From Neoarius graeffei (Eukaryota > Chordata > Actinopteri > Siluriformes > Ariidae), in NCBI RefSeq assembly GCF_027579695.1, contig NC_083570.1:4185001-4249000 (forward strand): DNA of 64,000 nt, in the 5' to 3' direction. The position numbers were made by a program, and so were the translations under genes. The stretch's first letter is position 1. Each line of letters opens with the position of its first letter. Shown in pieces: positions 32,785 to 44,600 of this stretch. Below the pieces are notes generated by a model. The model was not told the DNA's origin, ran no database searches, and saw only the letters and a program-made list of their open reading frames with translations.

Positions 32785-34372
32785 CAGTGGTGCTTGAAAG
32801 TTTGTGAATCCTTTAGAATTTTCTATATTTCTGCATAAATCTGACCTAAAACATCTTTAGATCTTCACACAAGTCCTAAAAGTAGATAAAGAGAACCCAG
32901 TCAAACAAATGAGACAAAAAATATTATACTTGGTCATTTATTTATTGAGAGAAATGATCCAATATTACATATCTGTGAGTGGCAAAAGTATGTGAACCTC
33001 TAGGGTTAGCAGTTAATTTGAAGGTGAAATTAGAGTCAGGTGTTTTCAATCAATGGGACGACAATCAGGTGTGAGTGGGCACCCTGTTTTATTTAAAGAA
33101 CAGGGATCTATCAAAGTCTGATCTTCACAACACATGTTTGTGGAAGTGTATCATGGCATGAACAAAGGAGATTTCTGAGGACCTCAGAAAAAGTGCTGTT
33201 GATGCTCATCAGGCTGGAAAAGGTTACAAAACCATCTCTAAAGAGTTTGGACTCCACCAATCCACAGTCAGACAGATTGTGTACAAATGGTGGAAATTCA
33301 AGATCATTGTTACCCTCCCTAGGAGTGGTCGACCAACAAAGATCACTCCAAGAGCAAGGCGTGTGATAGTCAGTGAGGTCACAAAGGACCCCAGGGTAAC
33401 TTCTTAGCAACTGAAGGCCTCTCTCACCTTGGCTAATGTTAATGTTCATGAGTCCACCATCAGGAGAACACTGAACAACAATGGTGTGCATGGCAGGGTT
33501 GCAAGGAGAAAGCCACGGCTCTCCAAAAAGAACATTGCTGCTCATCTGCAGTTTGCTAAAGATCATGTGGACAAGTCAGAATGCTATTGGAAAAATGTTT
33601 TGTGGACAGATAAGACCAAAATAGAATTTTTTGGTTTAAATGAGAAGTGTTATGTTTGGAGAAAGGAAAACACTGCATTCCAGCATAAGAACCTTATCCT
33701 ATCTGTGAAACATGGTGGTGGTAGTATCATGGTTTGGGCCTGTTTTGCTATATCTGGGCCAGGATGGCTTGCCATCATTGATGGAACAATGCATCCTGAA
33801 TTATAGCGGCGAATTCTAAAGGGAAATGTCAGGACCAGGACATCTGTCCATGAACTGAATCTCAAGAGAAGGTGGGTCATGCAGCAAGACAATGACCCTA
33901 AGCACTTTTTAAAAAAATTTTTTTTTACCTTAAGCACTTTATTTTAACTTTATTCTTAAAGAAGAATAAATTTAATGTTTTGGAATGTCCAAGTCAAAGT
34001 CCTGACCTTAATCCACTGGAAATGTTGTGCAAGGACCTGAAGCGAGCAGTTCATGTGAGGAAACCCACCAACATCCCAGAGTTGAAGCTGTTCTGTATGG
34101 AGGAACGGGCTAAAATTCCTCCAAGCCGGTGTGCAGGACTGATCAACAGTTACCGCAAACGTTTAGTTGCAGTTATTGCTGCACAAGGGGGTCAAAACAG
34201 ATACTGAAAGCAAAGGTTCACATACTTTTGCCACTCACAGATATATAATATTGGATCATTTTCCTCAATAAATAAATGACCAAGTATAATATTTTTGTCT
34301 CGTTTGTTTAACTGAGTTCTCTTTATCTACTTTTAGGACTTGTGTGAAAATCTGATGATGTTTAAGGTCATA
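32785..34372 (+). mobile_element. Tc1-like transposon (family 1), TRIM-A block
   Basis: Left end TA plus CAGTGGTGCTTGAAAGTTTG. Transposase pieces are at 33429-33806 (MANVNVHESTIRRTLNNNG, WTDKTKIEFFG) and 33980-34207 (NPLEMLCKDLKRAV, the third catalytic block), with a short A/T-rich insertion near 33908. The right inverted repeat stops at CATATTTA, where the GATTA tail of a LINE begins. It shares its insertion site with 48539 in the second unit. Confidence 0.88.
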
Positions 34373-37018
34373 TTTAGATTAGATTAGATTAGATTAGATT
34401 AGATTAGATTAGATTAGATTAGATTAGATATAACTTTATTGATCCCCTTGGGAGGGTTCCCTCAGGGAAATTAAAATTTCAGGAGCATCATTATAGGATA
34501 AACAGAGAATAGAATAGAAAAAACAGAGAACTTCTAGATAATTTAAGTCTTTAGAAAACTTCTAGATAAATCAATTAAGTATTTACATATACAAATATAT
34601 TTAAAAAAGATCTGAAAAAAGTCCAGCAGGAGAGGTATTGCACATTGTCCATTATTGCTTTTTGTCAGGCTAGGCTACTGCTCCTTTCCGTCCTCTGTCC
34701 TCCTGTTACCCCTCCTCCCCCCAGAGAGGAGTTGTACAGTCTGATGGCGTGAGGGACAAAGGAGTTTTTAAGTCTGTTAGCCCTGCACTTGGGAAGGAGC
34801 ATTCTGTCACTGAACAGGCTCCTCTGGTTGTTGATGACGGTGTGCAGAGGGTGACTGGCATTGTCCATGATGTTCAGTAGTTTGTCCATAGTCCTCTTCT
34901 CTGCCACTGTCACCAGAGAGTCCAGCTTCATGCCAACCACAGAGCCAGCCCACCTGATCAGTTTGTCCAGCCTGGATGTGTCCTTCTTGGATGTGCTGTC
35001 CCCCCAGCACACCACAGTGTAAAACAGGACACTGGCGACCATGGACTGATAGAACATCCACAGGAGTTTCCTGCAGATGTTAAAGGACCGCAGCCTCCTC
35101 AGGAAGTATAGCCTGCTCTGTCCCTTCCTGTACAATTGGTTGGTGTTGCAAGTCCAGTCCAGCTTGCTGTCCAGCCACAGCCTGAGGTACTTGTAGCAAT
35201 CCACAGCCTCCACCTCGACTCCCTCGATCAGAACTGGTCGTGACTTTGGTCTGGACCTCCCAAAGTCAATGACCAGCTCCTTGGTCTTCGAGGTGTTGAG
35301 CTGCAAATGGTTCCTGTTGCACCAAACAGCAAAGTCCCTCACCCTGCTCCTATACTCCTCCTCTCTGTTGTCCCTGATACACCCCACGATGGCTGTGTCA
35401 TAGGTGAACTTCTAAATGTGACACAGCTCCAACTTGTAGCAGAAGTCCGCGGTGTACAGGGTGAAGAGAAGAGGGGCCAGCACAGTGCCCTGGGGTGCTC
35501 CGGTGCTGCTAATCACAGTGTCAGATGTGATGTCCTTCAGCCTGATGTACTGCGGCCTGTCGGTGAGGTAGCTGGAGATCCAGGTGACCAGGCAGGGGTC
35601 CACTCGCATCCTGTTCAGTTTGTCCTGAAGCATAAGGATCTGGATGGTGTTGAAGGCACTCGAGAAGTCCAAGAAAAGGATCCTCGCTGTGCCATTTCCC
35701 TTATCCAGATGCGAGTGGGCTCGGTGTAGCAGATAGAGGATGGCGTCTTCCACACCAACACCTGCCCGGTATGCAAACTGCAGACAGTCCTGGAAATGTT
35801 GCACCTGGGGTCTGAGGAGGCTGAGGAAGAGCCGCTCCAACGTCTTCATCAGATGTGAAGTGAGTGCCACTGGTCGGAAGTCATTCAGCTCGCTGGGCCG
35901 GTTCTTCTTGGGAACTGGAACAATACATGATGTCTTTCAGAGGGTGGGTACTCTCCCTAGCAGCAGGCTGAGGTTGAAGATGCATTGGACTGGTTCACCC
36001 AGCTCAGCAGTGCAGGTCTTCAGTAGTCGGGGACACACCTTGTCCAGGCCTGCTGCTTTATGGGGTGAAGCTTCTTCAGTTGACCTCTGACCTTGTCTGC
36101 AGTAATGCATGGAAGAGTCTGTGTTGAGGTGGGGGGAGGGGGAGGAGGGGGCTGCTATGATGACTGGGGGGAGGTGTGTTGAGGGAAGAAGGAGAGCTGG
36201 CTGCAGTGAGGGGGAGGGTGGGGGGTTGAAACGGTTGAAAAATTCATTCAGCTCATTCGCCCTCTCCACTGTCCCCTCAATGACTCTGGCCTTTGTGTTG
36301 TGGCCTGTGATGGTTTTCACACCTTCCCAGACCTCCCTCATGCTCTTCTCCTTCAGCTTCTGCTCCACCTTTCTCCTGTAGCTGTCCTTAGCTTCCCTCA
36401 CGCAGCGTTTCACCTCCTGCTGTGCTGCTTTCATTGCCTCCCTGTCCCTGCTCCTGAAGGCGGCCTTCTTCCTGTTGAGGACAGCTTTGACTTCCTGTGT
36501 TACCCTTGGCTTGTTATTAGGGTAACACCGTACAGTCTTAGCGGGGGAGACCATGTCTGCATAGAAGTAGAGCTAATCCATCAGACAGTGTGTCAGCCCC
36601 TCTATGTCCTCACAGTGTGGGCTAAGCAGCACATCCCAGTCCATGGTGTCATAACAGTCTCTGAGGGCATCTTCCATTTCAGGGGACCACCTGGAGCTAG
36701 TTGTTGCAGGCTGCCTTTGGACCAGGGGGGTGTACTTTGGCTGTAGAAGAACCAGGTTGTGGTAAGACTTCCCTCATGGGGGGATGGGTGTGACTCTGTA
36801 TGCATCCCTCACATTAGCATACAGCAAGTCAATGGTTCTGTTGTTCCTAGTTGGACAATCCACAGCCTGGTAAAAAGCAGCCAAAGTAGAGTCCAAGGTA
36901 GCGTGATTAAAGTCCCCAGAAATGATGATAAATGCCTCAGGGTGCTGTGTCTGCAGCCTTGCTGTGACAGAGTGAATCCTCTCACATGCAGCAGCTGCGT
37001 CTGCCCTTGGAAGGATGG
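34373..37018 (-). mobile_element. Rex1-like LINE, copy 2, 5' cut at duplication junction
   Basis: The minus-strand ORF2 pieces include the RT core (LFLDFSSAFNTIQ, GAPQGTVLAPLLFTLYTADF; 35412-35870), a C-terminal part (34665-35387) and the linker (35937-36554). (GATTA)n lies at 34373-34428. The same insertion site in the Tc1 right end as copy 3 shows it predates the tandem duplication. At 37018 the endonuclease region stops abruptly at GGAAGGATGG and a finTRIM intron/exon follows. Several frameshifts; inactive. Confidence 0.85.
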
Positions 37019-37049
37019 TGTTTTCATGTTTCTATTTTTCTCTCCACAG

Positions 37050-37109
37050 CTGCAGCAGTTCAGATCATTTCAGGACCAGAACCACAGAGCAGAGAAGAGT
37101 TTCTGAAAT
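37050..37109 (+). pseudogene. Orphan finTRIM exon 5 at LINE breakpoint
   Basis: The acceptor TCTCTCCACAG, a 60-bp open exon ([20 protein letters not shown]-type, identical in size to TRIM-A/B exon 5) and donor GTGCAT are preserved. No other finTRIM exon adjoins it. It begins 31 bp after the broken LINE copy 2, so it marks a rearrangement junction between duplicated units. Confidence 0.8.
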
Positions 37110-38029
37110 GTGCATCTAACCCACACAGTCCATCTCCAAGGAAAGGTCGGGACTGAGGTTGACCCTCCATTCATCCTGATAAATTGTCAATGAAAGGCTG
37201 CACGTAGTATCCCAATCTGCGACTGTTCATGCATTCGTGAGGAGTTTTATTCTGGGACAGACCACTTCCACTCATGGAACACACACATTTACACAAAATT
37301 ACACAAGCAGAGGATCAATAACTGAGTGGAGTACTGAAAAATTAACTGATCCTGTGACATTGTAAGATTTATAGCATCCAGTTTTATGCGCCTTGAGTCA
37401 GACTCGTGAACCTCCTACAATGAGAAGCACTCAAAATAGGGTTTACCTTACACACAGATTACAACAGTGACTTCCAGTTAGTTCTGAGAAACATCAGCAA
37501 TTTTAAACTTATACTTTTAAAACATACCTCCAAACACAATTGGGACAAACGGATGTGTATAAGGAGGAAAAGAAATTCCAGAAATTCAACATTCTTCAAA
37601 ATATCGATATTTAGAATATACTTACGAACGTATCTTTATATCAGACTGGTTTGATGAACTGCTGTGCACCAGCCTGTGTATTGTCTAGATGATTATATGA
37701 TTAATAGTTTGACCAGCAGGTTTCTCTCGTGAAGAAGTGAAGCCTGAAAAAATGAACCATTTCAACGCAATTAGCTGGAAAGCTTCAGTGTTTCATGAAG
37801 CTTCATCTGCCATCATTGTTTAAAGTTATTCATTTGCAGTAAAAATGAATGATTATCTCTAATGGAATTAGAAACCCAGACATTCTAACTGATACGGTGT
37901 CAGATTTGCAAATTTCTAACATTTCACACAACTCAATTTGTATGAAAATTTAATGATGTTCAGGTGTAGGGGTGGACTGATGGTGATTTAAGGGTGGGGC
38001 TAATATTTGTACCTTTCCTTAGGACTTCA
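37110..38029. other. Spacer between tandem units, no gene seen
   Basis: No supported frame, RNA or complete repeat. The only recognisable part is 37776-37825 (CTTCAGTGTTTCATGAAGCTTCATCTGCCATCATT), which resembles the sequence upstream of TRIM-A at 25288-25325. It suggests a remnant of a finTRIM 5' flank. Confidence 0.5.
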
Positions 38030-38475
38030 TTTAAAAGAAATTGAACAAAATCCAACGAGGTTAATTCTGTAAGGAGGAATTCAACCAAATCCATCCACAT
38101 GGTACGTGGAGCTGTTCCTGCTGGAGAAACACAGTATTTTGTTTTTACTTTACTTGCTCAGCAACAGCCATATGCCTTTATGCCCCATCAATCAATAAAC
38201 TTGATTACTTGATCTGCATTACATTAGCATGAGGACTAGCTCAGAGGTTTATTTATTCCTGATTCATTTTTGTAGCCAGTTTGCTCCCCTGACCAAAATA
38301 CTTTCACTAAAATACTGCTTAAAAATGTATTAATGAACGATCACCTTTACCTTTTTCCAACTTTTAGACAACCTGATGATGCTTTTGTCTTTATTTCTGT
38401 TTCTCTCCACGGCAGCAGCAGTTCAGCAGATGAGTTCACCACCACAGCCAAAAAGCAGAGAAGGTTTTCTGAAAT
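38030..38475 (+). pseudogene. FinTRIM pseudogene D, exons 4-5
   Basis: 38050-38101 (GTAAGGAGGAATTCAACCAAATCCATCCACATG, donor GTACGT) matches the end of finTRIM exon 4 but contains an in-frame stop. 38413-38475 matches the 63-bp exon 5 of D' (38413 corresponds to 21982), but its acceptor reads CCACGG instead of CCACAG. Exons 1-3 and PRY-SPRY are missing. This is the tandem counterpart of D' and represents an extinct paralog distinct from TRIM-A/B. Confidence 0.75.
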
Positions 38476-38699
38476 GTCCATCTGAAAACACACACACACA
38501 CACAAAACCCCCCACAAATTTTTTTCGAGACTGACGTCAGGAAATGAAATTGAGTTAAATGCATCACAATTTATCCTGTATAAACACTCACTCCAGCATT
38601 ACAACGATAATAATGATTCTTTTATAATTTGGTAACAATTCTGTGCAGCACCTCATAAAGCTCAAATTATCTAATTTGCAAGTTTCAGTTTTCATACAA

Positions 38700-39660
38700 C
38701 ACATTAAGTTCCATGTTGTGGCTCAGGAACACTTCTGAAAACCATCGTCTGTGAAAACAGTTCATCACTGCATCCACAAATCCCAGTTAAAACCAGATAC
38801 AAACACCATCCAGAAACACTGCCGCCTTCTCTGGCCCTGAGCTCTTTTACTTTATTGGACTGATGCAAAGGGGAAAACTCTCCTCTATTCTGACAAAGAG
38901 AAATTGGAAATTCTTTTTGGAAATCATGGACACCACGTCCTACAGGCTACAGAGGAGAGGGACCATCCGGCTTGTTATCAGTGCATGGTTTAAAAGCCAG
39001 CATCTGTGACGGTATGAGGGGGCATTAGTACACATGGCATGGGGAGCTTGTACATCTGGGAAGGCATCATTAATGCTGAATGATATAAACATGTTTCAGA
39101 GCAACATGCTGCCATTAAGATGACATCTCTTTCAGGGAAGATCTTCCTAATTTCAGCAGGATAAACTGCAATCTGCACATATTACAACTGCATGGCTTCA
39201 GAGTAAAGGAGTCGATGCTAAACTGGCCTGCTGCAGTCCAGACCTGTTTCCTACTGAAAACATCTGGTGCATTAGGAAACGAAAAACATGACAAAAGGAG
39301 ACCCCGAACTGTTGAGCTAATGAAATTGTATATCAGGGAAGAACGGGACAACATTTCACTTCCAAAACTACAGCACTTGGTCTCCTCAGTTCCCAAACGT
39401 TTACAGAGTATTGTTCAAAGTAGAGGTGATGCAACACAGTGGTAAACATGCTCTTGTTCTTTCTTGAACTTTCTTGAAATATGTTGCTGGCATTGAATTC
39501 AAAATGAGTGTATATTTTTCAAAAAAACAATAAAATTTCACAGTTTCAACATTTGATATGTTGTCTTTGTACTATTTTCAATGAAATATAAAGTTTCCAA
39601 GATTTGCAAATCATCACATTCTGTTTTTATTTATATTTTACAGTGTCCAAACTTTTTAGA
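38700..39660 (+). mobile_element. Tc1-like transposon (family 2), decayed
   Basis: The longest copy of family 2 here. Translation in broken frames gives pieces such as LRNHRL, GNHGHH, SVHGLKASICDG and, near the end, KLYIREERDNISLPKLQHLVSSVPKRLQSIVQSRGDATQW-type sequence (39215-39445). The 3' end has TTCAAAATGAGTGTATATTTTTC and TTTGCAAATCATCACATTCTG. Many frame breaks; inactive. Confidence 0.75.
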
Positions 39661-39689
39661 AACAGGGTTATACATAATACCATCACCTT

Positions 39690-40790
39690 GCGTGAGTCTG
39701 ACTCTCATTCGGCTGATGTGAGCACTTGATAATATTCTGATCCTGTTAGAGATTATCTGATAAATGTCAGGAAGGTTGTATTGTAGTTAGTGAACTGTTA
39801 TTTAATTCAGCCGAGTTCAGAAAGAGTTCTGTACTAGAGCTGATTAAAATGCTGCAAATATATATTTTAAATATTGTTTATTCATTTTTAATACAAATAA
39901 TCAATTAATGAAAAATAGTTGACAGATGAATTGAATATCAGAATAATCTGTAGTTGCAGCTCTACATTTTACTAAAATGGATTTGATTGGAAGTTTTAAA
40001 TACAATTAAAGCACAGAAACAAGAATAATTGACTTGATATCCAGTGAAAAGGAAAAAAAAATGATTTGTATCTTTAAGATTTATAAAGAGCTCATTGTAA
40101 TGATAGAAATGAAAATGCAGGCAATAAAAGTTTGGAGATTTGTTTGTGCTTTATAGTGTTTTATAAACTCAGTTAAAGACTTTACTCCACTCCTGCTACT
40201 AATTTTCTCCTCATACACATTCACACTCATGGAAAACAACTGAAATAAAAATAATTAACACAAGATTCAGTTCATTCAGATTTATGAACTATATTATCTT
40301 TAGCAATAACTCCCAATACTAGTGACAGAGAGACTGTAAAATGTTCACCATGTAAAGCTACTGCACTCCATCATACATCACCATTCTACTCACACAGGCT
40401 AACCGGTTAGCATTAGGCACCAACAAGCTTTAAACATCACTAATGTACCGAATACACACAAACACTCGCCGCTACAGTGATTTTAACAGCACAGACTCAC
40501 TAAAAGGTGCCAAAATTTACACAAAATCACCAAAAATCTCTATTTTTAAAGTGCTTAAAGACAGATAATGGCATTTGGGCATTTTCACTACTGCTCATTT
40601 GTCCCTCTGCTGGTGAAACTACTGTTCACACAATTCTCATCTCTGTCTTTTATTTCCTGAAATCTTCCATCATAAACTCTCTGACAGGTTTACAGAGCTC
40701 TCAGTGGATCTGCACCCTCATGTATTTCAGAAACCCTCACACACTCTGTTCCAAATCAGGGTTTTAGGTCATTAAGTGGGTTCTTTATCT
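39690..40790. repeat. Segmental repeat, inverted relative to 55678-56738
   Basis: Reverse complement of 55678-56738 at high identity; its left half also matches the reverse complement of 2612-3190. It includes an 86-codon frame at 40507-40767 that recurs partly in the other copy. I recognise no protein or repeat family. It separates the Tc1 relic from the SINE upstream of TRIM-B. Confidence 0.8.
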
Positions 40791-41021
40791 TCATTTGTGT
40801 GGAAAACTTGTGTAAAACAGAGATTTGTAGTATCAGTAGTAATATTACTTCATTAAGTATTGTAGATACAAACTGCAAAATAACACACATCTTGTTTGTA
40901 GCTGTTTTAGAAATAAATGAATGGTCATTTTGGCTTGACAGATATCAGCTATTATTATTTATTAGATATTAATTTCATTAAATATCAGAGACTCATTACA
41001 CTAATGAATCTTGTGATTGCA

Positions 41022-41374
41022 GGGCGGCACGGTGGTGGAGTGGTTAGCGCTGTCACCTCACAGCAAGAAGGTCCGGGTTCGAGCCCCGGGGCCGGCGAGG
41101 GCCTTTCTGTGCGGAGTTTGCATGTTCTCCCCGTGTCCGCGTGGGTTTCCTCCGGGTGCTCCGGTTTCCCCCACAGTCCAAAGACATGCAGGTTAGGTTC
41201 ACTGGTGACTCTAAATTGAGCGTAGGTGTGAATGGGAGTGTAAATGGTTGTTTGTGTGTCAGCCCTGTGATGGCCTGGCGACTTGTCCTGGGTAAACCCC
41301 GCCTCTTACCCATAGTCAGCTGGGATAGGCTCCAGCTTACCCACGACCCTGCACAGGATAAGCAGTTATGGATG
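41022..41374 (+). mobile_element. tRNA-headed SINE upstream of TRIM-B
   Basis: Complete head GGGCGGCACGGTGGTGGAGTGG and GGTTCGAGCCCC; the tail ends GGATAAGCAGTTATGGATGG. It is the intact counterpart of the truncated SINE at 24984-25275 and lies about 275 bp upstream of the TRIM-B start codon. Confidence 0.9.
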
Positions 41375-41649
41375 GGCTTCAGTGTTTCCTGAAGCTTCAT
41401 CTGGCCATCATTATCCATGTGTATTTCATGAAATTAATCCTAATCAGTGCGGCTACATGGGTTATATTTCTGCACTGAAGACAGATGAAATGGTTAATAG
41501 AGGAGTGTTAATGACCTCTTTGTGTTTGTGCTCCTCCTCTCTCTATCACTCTGTCTCTCTCTCCCCTTTGTCTCACACACACAGAATAAGGAAGTCACTC
41601 CTTTCAGACAAAACAAAACTGATCTCTCTCTCAGTGCGATTTTAGGAAA

Positions 41650-44600
41650 ATGGCTGAGGCCAGTATTTCAGTAGCTCAGGACCAGTTCATGTGTCCACTG
41701 TGTCTGGATCTCCTGAAGGGTCCGGTGACTATCCCCTGTGGTCACAGTTTCTGTAAGGTGTGTATTAATGGCTGCTGGGATCAGGAGGATCAGAAGGGCG
41801 TCTACAGCTGTCCTCAGTGCAGAGACACTTTCACGACAAGGCCTGTTCTACGCAGAAACAACATGCTGGATGAAGTGGTGGAGAAACTGAAGAAGACTGA
41901 AGTCCAAGCTGCTTCTCCTGCTCACTGTTATGCTGGACCTGGAGATGTGGAGTGTGATATCTGCACCGGGAGAAAACACAAAGCCATCAAGTCCTGTCCA
42001 ATCTGTGTATTTTCTTATTGTGAAACTCATCTGAAACCTCATCTTGAAGACCCTACTTTGCAAACACACACATTAATTGAAGCCTCAGCAAAACTCCAAG
42101 AGAAGATCTGCTCTGAACATAACAAGCTGATTGAGATCTACTGTCAGACTGATCAAGCCTGCATCTGTTATTTGTGTACAATGGATCGTCACAAAGGTCA
42201 CGACACCGTCACAGCCACAGTAGAAAGAGCTGAGAAACAGGTGAGAACTAGAAATCTTTCCAGAATTAAATCATCTTAATTATAGTTTCCCATCTAGAAA
42301 CAGGTGCTTTAGTCAGTGATATGATTTGAACTTTAATTTCAATGTTTGTATCAATCAGAAGGATTCTGTAAAAGCTGATTAAAATTGTCTGTGTTCTGGT
42401 GAACAGAGTGTTAAATTTATCTTCAGTAATGGTCGTAATCTGGTCAAACCAGTTAGTGAACATTTCAGCCAACGCCTGTGACAGGGCGAGGCAGGTGAAC
42501 ACACACACACTTTTTTTTTTTTACTTTTTATGATCCTTTATTTTTTACAAAAGTCGCATTAGATAATAAAATTAATGTGAATTAATAAATAAATATTTAA
42601 TAAAGCATTTTAAATAAATTTGGCTAAATATAACAGTGCACAGTGTGAGTTAAGTTATTGCAGTGATTCTGCAATGCAGGTTTTGTGTAAAACAAAGTTC
42701 TTCTTCCACTACCGAGCACAGAGCCTCCTCACAACACCACACTGTCTTAAACATTTCCATATCACCCATACTCTTAAAAAAAATAAAATCAATCAAAACT
42801 CTGGATTTAGTCAGTCTGGACAGAATTCTCTCAGGGTCACAGTCTGTGTTTTGTGCCATTTTGTTTTTTCTACTTCAGTAGATTGCCATTTTGGCCTGGC
42901 CAGGGTTAACAGTAACCAGCTGACACATGGATTTGTTTCTCCGGACATATTTAAAACCAAAAATAAAAAGCTGAAAGGTAAAATTCATATCAAATGATCT
43001 TAAAATGTCCCCCAACCAATAAAACAGTGACTGCAACCTGACGCAATGTAAAAAGACATAAAAAACAGTTTCTCTCGGAGAACAAAAGGGACACTCTTGG
43101 GTGACCTCAGGGTTTAAAATGGAGATAAAAGAATTCACAGACACTGTACAATGTAAAATCTTCCACCTCCAAATCAATCAGAAGGATTCTGTAAAAACTG
43201 ATTAAAATTGTATGTGTTCTGGTTAACAGTGTTAAATCTCTCTTCGGTGAGAGTCGTAATCTGGTCAGACCAGTTACTCAACATTTCAACATTTCACACA
43301 CGCAGAGAATATTTTGGCAAAACAAACAAACAAAGCTGTTATAATGAGCTCCACCCTTCTCGGAAGGCTTTTCACTAGATTTTGGGGTGTGGCGGTGGGG
43401 TTAGTGTTCATTCAGCTACAGTGGTGCTTGAAAGTTTGTGAACCCTTTAGAATTCTCTATATTTCTGCATAAATATGACCTAAAACAACATCAGATTTTT
43501 ATACAAGTCCTAAAAGTAGATAAAGAGAACCCAGTTAAACAAATGAGACAAAAATATTATACTTGGTCAATTATTTATTGAGGAAAATGATCCAATATTA
43601 CATATCTGTGAGTGGCAAAAGTATGTGAACCTTTGCTTTCAGTATCTGGTGTGACCCCCTTGTGCAGCAATAACTGCAACGAAACGTTTGCGGTAACTGT
43701 TGATCAGTCCTGCACACCGGCTTGGAGGAATTTTAGCCCGTTCCTCCATACAGAACAGCTTCAACTCTGGGATGTTTGTGGGTTTCCTCACATGAACTGC
43801 TCGCTTCAGGTCCTTCCACAACATTTCGATTGGATTCAGCGCTGCTCTTGCTCCTTGCGGAGGGTGATCAGGGCTTGGTACTGACTTTCTTGGGTAGCAG
43901 CAAGGGCATAGGTGACATTCTTGAGCGGGGAGGAATCCACTGGTGGTTAACTTCAGTATTCCTGGCTTTCGGCACCACTGTTATATGTCCCTGAGGTGGG
44001 TGGAATACTGAAGTGCAGACAGGCGGGAAATGGTGTTGAACACAGTCTCTTTTATTTGTCAGTTTGGCTTTTCAGCTTTAACATTATGTCTTGTCACACA
44101 TATATACATGTTCTCCAGTCAGGAGACAACCACTTCTTCGCTCTCCCCCTCTTTTTCATGACTCTGTCATTCCTGCAAAACAGACACCCACACATCAGTT
44201 ACCAACAGGTGAGATCACTTTGCCACTCACCTTCCCTGGCCCCACCCTCTATTCACTAACTGGTGCTTGACCACACCCACACTGCCAAAAACAAGAAAAA
44301 ACACACACAGTACATAACATTCACAGCTGTAAGAAACATGAATGTACTGTGAACTGACATTAATATGGAACCAGTTCGCTCGTACTGTATAAAAAGCTGA
44401 ATGTATTTTATTTGTCCTCAGAGTGAGTTAGAGGAGGAGCAGATGAAATCCCAGCAGAGAATCCAGGAGAAGCAGAAGAAGGTGCAGGAGCTGAAACAGG
44501 CTGTGAACACTATAAAGGTGAGCAGTGAGCAGAGACAGAGCTGCTCCTAGAAACACACACAACATGGACAACGAGTCATTTACAGTCCCAGTAAGAGAGG

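Larger units (their letters stand above)
21751..37018. repeat. Tandem ~15-kb duplication, unit 1
   Basis: This unit is collinear with 38190-53524. Shared landmarks are the orphan finTRIM exon (21982 vs 38413), the Tc1 family-2 relic, a complete finTRIM gene (25577 vs 41650), a Tx1-like LINE piece in intron 1, a solo LTR, a decayed LINE, a Tc1 family-1 element and a Rex1-like LINE. Unit 1 has a hAT (22165-23808) and a SINE (about 30214-30570) that unit 2 lacks. It lacks the 1-kb segment 39690-40674 and is cut inside the LINE at 37018. Confidence 0.88.
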
